Assembly (NCBI RefSeq): GCF_036323735.1
Contig: NC_086024.1
Span: 64,334,424-64,398,423, forward strand
Direction: 5' to 3'
DNA: 64,000 nt
Source: Rattus norvegicus
Lineage: Eukaryota; Chordata; Mammalia; Rodentia; Muridae
Shown piece by piece: positions 13,302 through 25,755 of the stretch; position 1 is the stretch's first letter, and each line of letters begins with the position of its first letter. The notes below the pieces were generated by a model. That model ran no database searches and was not told the DNA's origin. It worked only from the letters and a program-made list of their open reading frames with translations. The position numbers and the translations under genes were made by a program.

Positions 13302-14334
13302 TAGTGGAGTGACCTAGTACTACTTCCAGGCTTTGAGAAAGTGTCACGTGTTCCTCTCCATGAGAACACGCTTACTGCGAATGCCTCCATTTGTCACATA
13401 GATTGACATTCCAGTTAAACTCAGCCTTTTAGTTATGAACCAACAAGATGTGAACACTAATTAATGAAGTTTTCATAAAAGTAGTTTAACTATATGAAAT
13501 GGAAGGAGTATGTGTTATTTACTTCAGGCCTTCTATTACTTACACAAAGTGATTACTTGTTTGCAGGAAGTGGCTGATATAGACTAGAAAAATACTAGTA
13601 TAGAGGAAACATTCGGTTTCGTGCTAAGAAGTCATGTGCCACATCTGTAGACCACCACATGCCCTTCATTCTCACAGCTGCCCTAATTAGACGAAGGTAG
13701 CAACGATCACATCTGGAAAGGGTGTTTGTTCGTTTGCGTGTATGTGTATTTTGGAGGCAGGATGGAAGGCTGAATGGCTATAATGGAAACACCAACAGCA
13801 GAGCGAAGGAATGAGGCAAGTGCTTGGGTTACACTTCCATAATCCTGTAATACTAGGCTGGAACATTACACCCTTTGAAGACACTGAGAAGAAAACTAAC
13901 AAAGTTTGGGTTGGCAAGGAGGAAGAATGGACTTTTCCTGCTCATTCTGGGAATGGGAGAAATAGGAGTGACCTGAAACCATCAAGCCGCTCTTCCTGAG
14001 AGAGTTCCGTTCTGGAAAAGAAGATGTGTAGCCACTTGTACCAGTTACTGGTTACCAGTTACCTGCAGAGCCGGTGTGTTTTCTGAAAGAGAAGGGCCTT
14101 CAGAAGGAAAAAGGAAATAGAAGTATGGGAGGGAGGTCAAAGGGTGAAGGGCAGTTGAATCTTCAGGCATATCAGCAGCTAGTTTTACTAAAGAGCCCAG
14201 TTTTAAAAGAACTTCCTGAGTTTATTTCCCAAAATCTACTACTGCCTGTGTTCCCTGGTCCCTTATGCAAGTTATTATTTCTTAATAAGAAATGCTACAA
14301 ACTGTGGGAACGTATTTGCAAACCACATATGTGA
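13302..14334. other. Intronic sequence, nothing recognised
   Basis: Unique-looking sequence between two repeats. The open frames at 13687-13917, 13811-13999 and 14074-14334 lack recognisable domains. Confidence 0.4.
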
Positions 14335-14960
14335 CAAGAAGTTTGCATCTAGAAAATCTAAGAATTCTCAACTCCAAATGTGTAAAAGACACCAGCTAGA
14401 GCGGTAAAAACAAAATTGAAAAGAACACATAGACAGCAAGTAAACATGGGAACAGATGCTAAACACCATTATTCATTAGAAAACACTAATTAAAGCCTCA
14501 GTGAGATATCACTACAGAACTATTGGAATAGCTAAATCAAATAGACAGCAGCAAGTGCTGGCAAGCATGTAGAGATTCTGCATCCTTCAGATGCTGCTGC
14601 TATGACTGTAAATAGCACTGCTGCTCTGGGAAGGAGTGTAGCAGAGCCTTATAAAGCTAAGCTTGTAACTAAAATATCACACTGCACTTGTCACTTAGGC
14701 ATTCGTCCCAGAAAAAATAAAACCTGTACTCGCATAAACACCCAGATATGCATGTCTGTAACATCTTTATTTGTAAAATGCTCCAAACTGGAAACTATCC
14801 AAAGATCCCTCTGTGGGTGAATTTTTGCATTCTGGTACGTCATTACTATGGAATGCTACCCGGCAATAAGAAGAATGAAATCTAGGTACATGCAGTTACT
14901 TGGAGGGATAGTAAAGGCATAGTGCAATAGAACTTACATTTTATATGAGTCCATTATATC
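14335..14960 (+). mobile_element. Old L1 fragment, 3' end of ORF2, heavily mutated
   Basis: The order of decayed blocks matches the C-terminal part of L1 ORF2: GAGATATCACTAC near 14503, AAGTGCTGGCAAGCATGTAGA near 14552 and ACTATGGAATGCTACCCGGC near 14846. No long frame survives, so this is an old mammalian L1 rather than a rat-specific copy. Confidence 0.75.
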
Positions 14961-14963
14961 TCA

Positions 14964-15004
14964 TTTTTTTTCTTTCCTCCTCCTTTTCCTCCTCCTTCCT
15001 CTTC
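14964..15004. repeat. CT-rich tract
   Basis: A run of TTTC/CCTCCTC units between the L1 fragment and a B1 remnant. Confidence 0.75.
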
Positions 15005-15092
15005 TTTTGAATAGAGTCTCACTATGTAGCTTTGACTGGCCTGAAACTTGCTATGTAAAGGAAGGTGGCCTTGAATTAAACAGTAGCCCTGT
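15005..15092 (-). mobile_element. B1 SINE remnant, antisense
   Basis: GAGTCTCACTATGTAGCTTTGACTGGCCTGAA is the reverse of the right part of B1 (7SL-derived), here split as GAGTCTCACTATGTAG and ACTGGCCTGAA. It is strongly decayed and truncated. Confidence 0.55.
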
Positions 15093-15425
15093 AGGCAAGC
15101 CTGTAGGACATTTTCTTAATTAATGATTGCCATGGGAGGGCCCCACCCATTGTGGGTGGTGTCATCCCTGGGCTGGCATCTATAAGAAAGCAGGCTGTGT
15201 AAGCCATGAGACATACCAATGAACAGCACTTTCCATGGCCTCTTCACCAGTCTCTGCCTCCAGGTCCTAGCCCTGCTAAAACTCCTGTGACTTTGTTCTG
15301 TGTTGGGCTACAATCTGGAAGTATAAGCCAAACACCTCACAGCTTGGTCAAATCATCCAGCCTTCTCTTCCATACCTTGCTTTGGTCATTCTGTTTCATT
15401 GCAGCCATAGTAGCTTTAAGACAAG
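15093..15425 (+). mobile_element. Rodent LTR-type repeat, same family as 12898-13301
   Basis: It carries GGGAGGGCCCCACCCATTGT, GGGTGGTGTCATCCCTGG, CCATGGCCTCTTCACCAG and a 3' part TTTGGTCATTCTGTTTCATT. The block order matches the element at 12898-13301, and this copy is better preserved in the middle. The subfamily is not resolved. Confidence 0.65.
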
Positions 15426-15665
15426 GCCTATAGGGTTTTATAGCCCTGCTGGGCAGGAAGAGGCGTTTACATGGAACAGCCTTTGATTGCTTGGCTTGTT
15501 TTTCTTAACCTAAATCCCTGCTCACAAGCAGACTTTGCCTACTTTTCCCAATAGCGATGCTAATGCTAACATTTCTAGAATCATTCTTTGGTCTCTTGTG
15601 ACTTAGCTGAAGAATGGCTTGCAACCTTCTACTGTCTGACATGCATACACCCACAGCTACATTTT

Positions 15666-15760
15666 TTTTTTTTTGGTTCTTTTTTTCGGAGCTGGGGACC
15701 AAACCCAGGGCCTTGCGCTTCCTAGGTAAGCGCTCTACCACTGAGCTAAATCCCCAACCC
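15666..15760 (-). mobile_element. ID SINE, antisense, with perfect 15-bp target duplication
   Basis: Minus-strand head GGGTTGGGGATTTAGCTCA, the tRNA-like core, and a tail with the rat-type GAACCAAAAAAAA pattern. The target duplication CCACAGCTACATTTT is exact at 15651-15665 and 15761-15775. The intact duplication and near-consensus body point to a recent insertion. Confidence 0.97.
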
Positions 15761-15775
15761 CCACAGCTACATTTT

Positions 15776-16188
15776 ATACTAAGCTTTTCCTGTGCATTCA
15801 GGCTGAACATTTCTTCTTTCAGCCTCTTCAAATAATTTTTAATGCTGTTCTTTGTGCCTAACACATTGTTGGCTCTCATGCATAATACCACTTTGTCAGA
15901 GAAAATGTCCTTGATTGTTTTTAATTCTATCAGTTGTCAGCTATGAAATTTATGTAGGATTTTGACTCATCAAAGCATTTATGGATGTAATTATATTATG
16001 ATTTGTGTTGATATTTGGTCTTCATTTTGAAGACTAACCCACAGAAGCATGAATGTGTTGTCCCAATTTACAAACATACTAATAAAATAATAATAAAACA
16101 GATTTGACCTTAGGTCTGTTTGGTACCGAATTCCTTGAGTTTGTGCTTATCATATATAAATTACATGTTTAAAAGAAATGCACGTCTG
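15776..16188. other. Intronic sequence, nothing recognised
   Basis: Unique AT-rich sequence between the ID and B2 SINEs. Confidence 0.4.
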
Positions 16189-16350
16189 ACTGTTGGGGAG
16201 TGGTTAAGAGCACTGACTGCTTCCAGAGGTCCTGAGTTCAGTTTCCAATAGCCATATGGTGGTTGTCCCATCTGTAATGGTATCCGATGCTTCAGTCTCA
16301 TGTACACGGAGACAGAGTACTCATATACATAAAATAAATAAATACATCCT
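16189..16350 (+). mobile_element. B2-family SINE
   Basis: GAGTGGTTAAGAGCACTGAC followed by CCAGAGGTCCTGAGTTCA is the tRNA-derived B2 core. The element ends in an AAAATAAATAAATAC tail. The first bases of the head are decayed. Confidence 0.88.
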
Positions 16351-16435
16351 TAAAAATCTCCATATCAGCATACTTTGAATAAATTCATAAAATGAATTCT
16401 TGGACATACGTTCATAGAATCTGTATAGGTTGCAA

Positions 16436-16438
<3 letters not shown>

Positions 16439-16466
<28 letters not shown>
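16439..16466. repeat. (CT)14 microsatellite
   Basis: A pure CT dinucleotide run. It produces a meaningless Glu-Arg repeat when translated on the minus strand. Confidence 0.95.
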
Positions 16467-16469
<3 letters not shown>

Positions 16470-16664
16470 TGATTTTGGCTAAAGTTAAAGAGCTTAGAAG
16501 AAACGTTGAAGTATGTGACATGTCTTAGCCTTGCTTCTTTTTTTCTAGGGTCTTGAATGGGGTTAGTGGTTACTAGTGATACTGTTTGCATGTATAGAAT
16601 TCTGCCAGATCTGAGAAAATACCTAATTAGAACTAAACCAGAAGGAACTAAAACAGAATTTTAA

Positions 16665-16800
16665 AATTTTTTCTCATTATTTTTATTGATTGTCTGTGAA
16701 TTTTACATCATGTACCCCAATTCTACTTACTTTCTAGTCTTTCTATATTTACTCTCTACTCAATAACCTCCCCTATAAGGGAATAGAAAATAAAAATGAA
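16665..16800 (-). mobile_element. L1 3' end fragment (Lx-like), antisense
   Basis: TTTTTATTGATTGTCTGTGAATTTTACATCATG, in pieces TATTGATTGTCTGTGAAT and TTTACATCATGTACCCCAAT, resembles the antisense 3' UTR of old rodent L1. Short and diverged. Confidence 0.45.
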
Positions 16801-19800
16801 AGAAAAAAATGATCTTACCGTAGAAGCTGAGGTGTGTCATTGTGTGTCGTACCTTTGGTCCAAATAGCTTTCCTTGCAAATAAGGCACAAAATTTATTCA
16901 TCAAACATTCACAAACCGTTTCTGTGTCTTGAAATGTCCTTGTCACTGAACAAGCTCAATAAAAACAGCAACCCTCTTTTTCTCCCAGAGGAGGAGGAGA
17001 TAATTCTGTAGTGCCCTGATCACTAGCTTGGCCTTTAGCTGACTAGCACGTGGGGAAAGTTTTCTCAGAACTGCTCCTTAATGTAAACATTAATAACCAA
17101 GTAACTTGTGATATGTTCTTAGCGAGTTTCTACTGTTGACTCAAAAGTTGTCCTTACTGAAGGAACCATCGTAACTTCAGTCTAGGTTCCATATCATCTC
17201 TTCGTAGTTTACATTTTTCTTCACGGGCCTTTCATGTTCCAACAGCACTCTTCCCTGGGTCCAATGTTTTCTACCTCCATTCTGGTGCTTCTGTTGGAGC
17301 TGCTGAGTTTCCTGGCCCTTATTTCTAAGTTTTTCATAAGATCTGAACCACCACTACCCCGGGGTGGGCTCCTAGACGCCTCCCATTCTTTCTAATAAAA
17401 ATGTGATTGCTTCAGGACTCTGATACGCTATCTTCCTGGAATGTTTAATAGCTGTGGGCTTTTTTTTTCTATTGTTTTCTGGAAAGGCTTTTTTTTCTGT
17501 TAGGGACTAAAGGAAACATGGTTTTTGTTTGTTTTTTGCTTGGTGCTGTTATGTTCTTTTCTGTGTGATACTAATTAAACCTTTGTCCTGGGTTAAGAGC
17601 TCAGAAGCATTGCAACTTAACTTCTTTGCCACAGACTATATTTATTTGTTGTGATCCTCAAGTTATCACTTGACAAGCAGAGAGCTGTTGCAGAGAATAC
17701 GTCTACTTATTAAATTGTTGTACTGGTGATTTTAACAGAAAGTAAAATAGCAAAACGTTGACAGGAGAGCTGTCTACCTTTTTCCCACTCCAGCATTGAG
17801 ATTAGATTAGAACATTGCAGAAGAGCTAAAAAGGATTAGCTCAAGATCCATGCTCCTCCTGGTTCACTATCCCCTAGGAGGTCAAAGATGCAAAGCAGGA
17901 AAGGAGGGCAGCCTGTATCCTTGTGCAAACATTTGCAATGTGTGCCATTTCTAACCACATCTCACTGGCCAAAATGTAGGGATATAGTCGCATTTAGTGG
18001 TGAGGGATGCTAGCAAATATGGTCCTTAACTGGATGCCTTTTTCCCTTTTTTTCTTCTCTGTTGCTAAAAAGAACACGAGGGTGGACTCTCAGGAACAAT
18101 TTATCTCACTCTGTATCCAGGCATGGAGAAGAAAAAATTACAAACTAAAAATATAGTTACAAGTGGGTTGAGTTCCTATGACTTAAGGCAAAATGAAGAG
18201 AACATGGGAAATTGACTGAAGAACATAGTCCTCAACAAAGATAAGCTCTGGTTGTCAATAGAAAGCCAGATATGTGGTTTTCCTACAAGGAAATGAGGCC
18301 AACGATGGATATTAAGGAATGATTGATTAATCAGTTTGACGTCCTAGCATGCGATTGAGAGAAGCACAGTTTCCTCACGTGGTATAGAGGAAAAGGAGTC
18401 ATGCCTGACCTGACCTGTCATGCCCAGGATAAATATCCATTATGAGCCTAAAGAGATGGGGGAAGCTGGGTTATTGCGTTTGTCTTCTTTGTATCTTTAA
18501 GAGTTTGGGTAGTAGAGAAGAAGAAAGTCACGCATACTTGCTTGTGGCCATTGGAATGTGAAATTCTGATGGAATACCCAGTTGGCTTTCTTCACAAAGA
18601 AGGATTATTGGATGGGAAGTAAGGAGAAGTTAGAACTTTAGAGAGTAGGAATTTTTTTTAGGTATTTATTATATCCTTTCAAAGACTGTAATAATCTGAT
18701 GGCCAAAGGCCTATTTATCAAGACACAGGAACAAAAGGTCAACTTCAAGGAAGGCCTACCTGCATTGATGAATAGCAAGAAAAGCTAGAACACCAAGCTT
18801 TTTTGGAAATGGGGCTAGAGAATTAATATGAATATCCTCATTGATACTAACTGAAATTCAAGCAGATGAGTAATATCTGTGTCCTGCTAAAATGTGAACT
18901 AGGAGATAGTCCCAAAGAATTTGTCCATTTGGGTGTGATAGTAACTTAACAGTTTTAGTAAAGTGACAGACTTATGAGCCATGAGGGCAGTTACCTAACG
19001 TGCTGAGTAGGTAGCAAACAGTAAAGAGAGTTTGTATGATGCTTCCTCCCCTCTTTTACTTCAGTCATTGAAAGGACATGTGTCCAGCTAGCACTTGTGA
19101 GCTACAGGGAACCAGAATATGTTGAAATAATGAAAGATAAACAAATAGCTTTGTCCAACTATTAGATTTGCGACTACAATCCTGATTCATTATTAATTAG
19201 TTACATTATTCACTTTTACCTTTATGTGGCAATATTAGATTAATAACTCAGCATGGGTAAGTTATTATATCCTTATGTGATGTATCCTTTTGGTGTAACA
19301 AATTCTCACTAAGTGACTTTTAACCCCTAAGTGACTTGTAGTTGGAGTCTAACTAATTTAGTTTAGCTTTGTATACACATGACCTAAAGGGACATCATGA
19401 ACTTAGCTGTCAAGATGTTGTCAGTTTGAATGCTTCAATTAAGGAATTACTTTTAATATATACTTAGTTATTGCTATGTTGGTATTGGTTGAGTCTATTG
19501 ATACAGTGAACTAATGCTTGAGAGATTTGTGCAAGCCAGCTAAAGTGTCTATTGTACATTATGCACCTCTTGCCAGGACATTTAGGAACTCAGGTTAAAA
19601 AAAATCACAAGTTTATTTAAATTTCAAAGATGACTGATACTCTGTTCAGAAAATAGAACTTGACAATGATTATGATTTGGCTTACTTTTGAGCACTGATA
19701 GCCTTACTGATATTGTCATTATATCTTCTTCATTTAATATTTATAAACTATGCCAAATGGGTTGTGATTCTTCAGTTAGTATACATATTATTTAATTTAT

Positions 19801-20081
19801 CATTTTATATTTTAATTTATTTAAATACATAGGTAAGCATTTAAGTTCCCGAAACCTCTGGAAATTCTTACTTCAGTAAATATGTCACCTTAATTTGGGG
19901 GTTTTATAATTCATAACTATGAATTCAATGATTCACTATATAGGACAAATTATATTAGAGGAGAAAGAAACTATAAAGGAGGGATAAAGATAAGATATTC
20001 CATCTTGTCAATATAAAGTTTCTTGGGAAAAGCAGAAATGCAGATATAATTATATATGTCTACTGAAAAAAAAGAAGATAC
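16801..20081. other. Long intronic stretch, no gene or clear element seen
   Basis: About 3.3 kb of unique-looking sequence with no convincing open frame, RNA gene or repeat. T-rich runs at 17460-17545 are the only low-complexity parts. Confidence 0.5.
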
Positions 20082-20094
20082 AATCAAGATTTTT

Positions 20095-21384
20095 TTATTG
20101 GATATTTTATTTATTTACATTTCAAATGTTATCCCCTTTCCTGGTTTTCCCTCCACAAACCCCCTATCCCATTCCCCTCACCCTTGTTCCATGAGGGTGC
20201 TCTCCCACCAACCCACCCACTCCCAGCTCACCACCCTGGCATTCCCCTTCACTGAGGCATTGAGCCTTCACAGGACAAAGAACCTCCTCTTCCCATTGAT
20301 GCCAGATAAGGCTATCCTCTGCTACATATAGTGTTGGAGTCATAGGTCCCTCAATGTGTACTCTTTGGTTGGTGGCTTAGTCCCTGGGAACTCTGGGGCG
20401 GGGGGGGGGGATGTCTTGTTTTTTGATATTGTTGTTCTTCCTATGGGGTTGAAACCCCTTCAGTTACTTCAGTCCTTTCTCTAATTCCTCCATTGGGGAC
20501 CCCGTTCTCAGTCCAATAACCATTGGACTGTGGCTGTGATCATCCACCTCTGTATTTGTCAGGCTCTGACTGAGCCTCTCAGGAGACAGCTATATCACAC
20601 TTCTGTCAACGAGCACTTCTTGGCATCAACGATAGTGTCTGGGTTTGATATCTGCATATGGGATGGCTCCCCAGGTGGGGCAGTCTCTGGATGGCCTTTC
20701 CTTTAGTGTCTGCTCTACTCTTTGTACCCTTATTTCCTTTAGACAGGAGCAATTCTCGATTAAAATTTTGGAGATGAGTAAGTGACCCCATCCCTCAACT
20801 AGAGCTATGCCTAGCCTCTGGATATGTTCTCTACAGGTTCTCCCTCCCCTTTGTTGGGTATTTCAGCTAATGTCATCCCTGTCAGCTAATGTTGGGTCCT
20901 GGGAGCCTCTTGATTTCCTGGCATCTGGGACTTGCTGGTGGCTATTCCCCGTTCTCCATCCCCCATTGCTACACATCTCTATTCAATTTCCTGACCTCTT
21001 TGTACATTACTCCACTCTCCTTCCATACTTGATCCTTCATCCCCCTTTCCCCTCCCCCATCTCTTCCTCCCAAGTCCCTCTCATCCTCTACCTCCTGTAA
21101 TTTTGTTCCCTTCTAAGTAGAACAGAAGCACCCACACTTTGGTCCTCCTTCTTGAGCTTCATATGACCATGTGAGTTGTATCATGGATATTCTGAGCTTT
21201 TTGCCTAATATCCACTTATCAGTGAGTACATACCATATGTGTTCTTTTGTGACTGGGTTACCTCATGCAGGATGATATTTTCTAGTTCCATCCATTTGCC
21301 TGCAATTTTCATGAAGTCATTGTTTTTAATTGCTGAGTAGTACTCCATTGTGGAAATGTACCACGGTTTCTGTATCCATTCTAT
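20095..21384 (-). mobile_element. 5'-truncated L1, antisense, with 13-bp target duplication
   Basis: The minus-strand reading ends ORF2 with the usual codons for YYSAIKNNDFMK (within 21205-21400) and continues into a rodent L1 3' UTR ending at a T-run at 20095. The target duplication AATCAAGATTTTT is exact at 20082-20094 and 21385-21397, which fixes both ends. A G-run sits at 20396-20410. Only the last part of ORF2 is present, so the copy cannot encode reverse transcriptase. Confidence 0.92.
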
Positions 21385-21459
21385 AATCAAGATTTTTAAA
21401 AGGATAAAGGAAAGAAAGGCTAGGAACCTGGAAAACTTTTTTCTTTTAAGCTTTAATTT

Positions 21460-22380
21460 GAATTTTTTAAGCAATATAATTTGATCAAATTCTTCTACCT
21501 GCAGATGTCCTATCTTTTTACTTACTCACCTTTATGTCCTCTTCCTTTCTATCTCAAAATAGAAAACAAAACAAAGCAAAACAAAGCAAAACCACAGACA
21601 AGAACAAAAATATAAAAGCACACAAGAAACATGGAGTTCACTTTTGTGCTGGACAATTTGTCCTGAGTATAAGGCTGGCCCTAGAGTTTAGTTGATATTT
21701 CCTGTGTCACCTCATCACTCCACTAGAAAAGACTGTGCTTCCCTCTCTCTGCAGGTATCCATTTTCAATAGCTTCTTGTTTGGGCGTGAGACTTTTGCCC
21801 TTCCCTTTATTGAGATTTTGTCTGTCTTGAACTTGAGCAGGTCTTGTGTATGCTGTCACAGTCCCTGGGTACTCATGTATGCATCAACTGTCCTGTGTCT
21901 GGAAATCACTGCTGGACTTGTTTACCATCTCTGGGTCTTACACACTTTCTGCATAGATCCCTGAACCTTCAGGGGAGGCCAATAATGAAGAAAGCTCATT
22001 TGGTTCTGAAGGTTCCAAGGACTCTCACACTCTGCACATTGCCCAGTTGTGGGTTTCTGTGCTAGTTATTATCTACTGGAAGAAGGTTCGCTGATGAGTT
22101 CGAGCAGTTTGAAAACTGATAAATGTGTAGAGAAAGATGCCATTAAGAACTATGCTATTGTTATTTTTAGCAGAATAATAGAGGTTGGTTTTCCTGTAGG
22201 TCCATGACCAACCTACTCTCTGGCTCTTAGCCTCATTAACACTGACAGATATGGGTTCCAACTCAGAGTGGGCTTTAAACCCAATCTTCAGTGATTGGCT
22301 ATTCCAAGTACATTTGTACACTATTGTACCAATATATGTTGCAAGCAGAATTTTGGTTCAGCTTGCAGAATTCATTGCTG
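21460..22380 (-). mobile_element. Lx-type L1 3' UTR, antisense
   Basis: Successive blocks match the old murid Lx 3' UTR read backwards: TTTAAGCAATATAATTTGATC at 21465 (given here as AAGCAATATAATTTGATC), CACATTGCCCAGTTGTGGGT near 22036, and ATGGGTTCCAACTCAGAGTG near 22252. An A-rich block at 21562-21600 is part of it. The upstream L1 copy (20095-21384) lies immediately beside it. Confidence 0.82.
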
Positions 22381-23010
22381 GTTAAAATTGATATTTTTCT
22401 TCTTCAGTAGCTTATACAGTGCCTTCCAGCACTGTGTACACTAATCCGTGGGTTAAAGCTTCTTCTTCAGCACTAGCTCTATTTCTCTATCTCTCCATAG
22501 TTACTATCATGGTTAATAACTAGGATGATTGTTTTAGCTCTCTCCACTTACATGAAAACTGTATAACTTTGTTTTTCTTAACAGCTAAATAGTATTCCAT
22601 TGAATAGATTTATTCTATTTTCATTATTCATTCATCGATTGGTAAATATCTAATCAGTTTCTAACTTCTGGACGCTATGAATAGAGCAGCACTGAACATA
22701 CATGAGCAGGAACTACAGTGAAATGTCAATTCCTTTGGGTATAGGCACAAGATATATTGTGTTGTAGACAGATCTTGGGATCGATATATTTTCAGTTTTG
22801 GAGGAATCCCCACAGTGGCAGTACCAGTTTGTACTCCCAGAATCAATGAATAAGTGCCCCCCCCCCCCCTTTTCTGCATTTTGCCAGTGTCTGCTGTCAC
22901 TTTTTCTTTCTTTGTTTTCAATCTGGTCATTCTTGCCTGGGTAAAATTAAGAGAAATCTCAAGTAGTTTTAATCTGCATTTCTGGTAATGGTTCTTAAGG
23001 ATGCAGAAAC
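22381..23010 (-). mobile_element. Old L1 ORF2 C-terminal fragment, antisense
   Basis: AGTATTCCATTGAATAGATTT near 22591, then GAATAGAGCAGCACTGAAC, then GGGTATAGGCACAAGATAT follow the order of the end of L1 ORF2 on the minus strand. A C-run lies at 22857-22869. The 143-codon minus-strand frame here is a by-product of L1 sequence. It may be a separate, older insertion from the Lx 3' UTR next to it. Confidence 0.7.
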
Positions 23011-25386
23011 TGTCCCAGTCCCAGCTTCTTAAACTAAATAATGTAAGAGCTGTTTGAAGTTTGGTAACAGCAGAAAGTCTCTGACTATGCAAAGACCCAA
23101 AATTAGGTTACAATCAAATCTGCAATGAATCTGAAGTGTTGCTGGCAGGACTTACCCACGTTGCAGCTCACGACTTTCCTGCAGCCTTAGTTCTAATGTG
23201 GGTTTGGCACTGTCTATGCCATCGTGCTAGGGAACACCAAGTAACACTGCCTCAGATACTTCTGCCCAGACTGGGGACACTTGTATGTTATGAATGGCAG
23301 TGATGCTGTATTGGGATAAAATTTTCTGTTATTTTCCCATTATTCAATATATATATAAATCTAGTATATATTTGGATTGTATTGTGTTAGAATGTTTGAT
23401 TTTGTAAATTACCCTTTGAATTGCTGACTTGAGGTTTATAAAAATCTACTGAAGACTTCAGGTTAGAATAGGATAGAATTTCCAGCCATTTTTTAAAAAA
23501 ATTATCCTAAATATGCTTTTATGATTTATGCTAGGTATTGATGAGGTACAGCCTTTAAGCATTGACAATTATAAAACTAAAATATTCATTAAGTGTGATA
23601 AACACTGAACTGTGTGCTATAGCACCAAATAGTCAATCAGGATTTAATTCTTTACATAACACTAAGTATATCCATCCAATTAATATGCAGATTTCATGCT
23701 CTTAATAAATATCAGCATGCATACTGGTTTCAAAATAAGTAATCCAGTAAGTTATTATCAGCAAGTATTTAATTTGTATTATTTTTAATTCCTACGTAGC
23801 TGGGGGGTCAATTCAAAAATTATCACGTGAGAAGGATCATGAGTGAAAAAAAGTTTAAGAGACCCTGATGTAAGTAAAAGCAAAGAGTGGAAGAGCACAG
23901 CCTAAGTTTGAAATTAAATAGGTTGGTTAGATACAGGCGGGAAGCCTAGGGTAATGGTCGCGAATGGGGATGGTTGAGGAAAATATCTTAGCCAGAAAAG
24001 GTGATGACAGATTCATAGATACTGGGAGCTGCTGCAGCCACAGTAGAAGTTATCAGTCCTGTTGTTGGAGCCTGTGTTTCCTATGTAATTAGGAGAGTGT
24101 AATGATATGAGACTCTTCATTTAAACACTTGTAGCAAACTCTGCTTGGGTTCTTGAATGTCATTGTCAGACTTTTAGTAAATCATGAAATGTCTGTAGCA
24201 AGAGTGAATTCTGATTGTTCAATGAATGGAATGCTTCTATTGCATTACATGGGAAAACACTAAACATACTAAATATCTCTTCAGTATAAACAGATCAAGG
24301 CACTCTCTATGTTTTTCACATTCCCTGTTTATAAGATTTTTCAGGTGATCATAAAGTGGAAGTAGTCTGGGTTTTCCTTGACCTCCAAGAGAATTTGTCA
24401 AGGCTATGATATGTTCTTATATGTACAGAGTATTATCATTTATTAATCTTCTGTGCACTTTGCATTGATCATCCTAAATGATGGAGTTTGAAATACCAGT
24501 ACTATGTAAACAGCTCATAGGATTTGGGCTAATCCAGGGTAACTTGTGGAATTTACTTTTAATTATAAAACAGACATTTTCACCTTATTGCATGAAAAGT
24601 AGAAAATTTTCCTCTCGAAGGGAAGACAAAGAAGATTAATATGTGATATTAATAAAAGGTTCCACATATCAATATGAGCTTGCTATGTCCAGCAACACTT
24701 CACAGTTTGCTCTTACCAAGAGTGTAGCCCAGAGCAGTAGGAACCCATATGTTGCTTTACCTTCCTATATATCACACAATTGGAAAATCCATGAAGGTTT
24801 TTCAAGGAAAACTCACGGCCCCAGGCTTGTGTTTTCAAAGGCAATCTTGGTATAAGGTAGCTTAAAGCAGAGCAGTGCTGGCCTCAGGGAGGCTGGTTAG
24901 GAGGTTGGTAATAACCCCAGCTACCACATTATTAAGGCCTCACTTTCAAAGAGGCAAGGCAAAGGAGAACTTGAAGTGAAAAAAAGAATCAAAACCAGTT
25001 AGTCTCATTCCAGTGCCTGAGATCCTTTGTCTGTTCTGGTTGCTCTCATAGGAGGAATACAGCAAGAGGAAGGATAAGGCCTTCTTCATACTTACCGATT
25101 AGGCTATAAGAAAACTAAACAAATCTGAATGTTTAGAAGAATAGTGCTAACAATAGATGGAGGTGTAATAAATGTAGGTACAGAAATAATTCTGTGCTCT
25201 TAAATATAGCCTGTTATAGTTCTTATAAATGTAATGTAGCTGAATATTTAAATTCGAAGTTTTGGCTGTGATTATCTGAGGAGACTGTGGCGATGTGTTT
25301 CCCTCAACTCCTCCTTATATATAATCAAGTTCTTAAATACCGTAATATGTCATTTGTATGGAGCAAACTTTGTTTTAATATACTAT
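23011..25386. other. Intronic sequence, nothing firmly recognised
   Basis: AT-rich. A stretch near 23780-23870 faintly recalls old hAT-type MER repeats, too weak to call. No exon seen. Confidence 0.4.
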
Positions 25387-25590
25387 TCATGTATGTGTAT
25401 GTTTGTGTCTGTGAAAGGAGAGTGTGTGCATGTGTGTACGGATGTCCATGGAGGTCAAAGAGGATCTCAGATTCCCCGGAACTAGAGTTATAGGGGGTTG
25501 TAAGCCATCTAACATGAGTGTTGGGGATTAAATTCTAGTCCTGTGAAAAAGTGGGAGCCACTCTTAACCACTTAGCCATCTCTCCAGTCC
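25387..25590 (-). mobile_element. B3-like (B2-related) SINE, antisense
   Basis: The minus-strand head GGACTGGAGAGATGGCTAAG is tRNA-derived. It is followed by CTCCATGGACATCC and then a CA-rich stretch, the layout of murid B3 elements. Confidence 0.78.
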
Positions 25591-25664
25591 TTCAAATCCT
25601 TTTTTTTTTAATATTCCTATTGTACCTTGTGAATTTTGGCTTACGGACATGGCCTCTCTTTTGT

Positions 25665-25670
<6 letters not shown>

Positions 25671-25752
<82 letters not shown>
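25671..25752. repeat. (CT)21(AT)20 compound microsatellite
   Basis: A pure CT run passes directly into a pure AT run with no interruption. The AT half is self-complementary. Confidence 0.97.

Positions 25753-25755
<3 letters not shown>

Noticed and set aside
22661..23092. 143-codon minus-strand open frame
   Set aside because: It overlaps a decayed antisense L1 ORF2 end and includes a frame created by a poly-C run.
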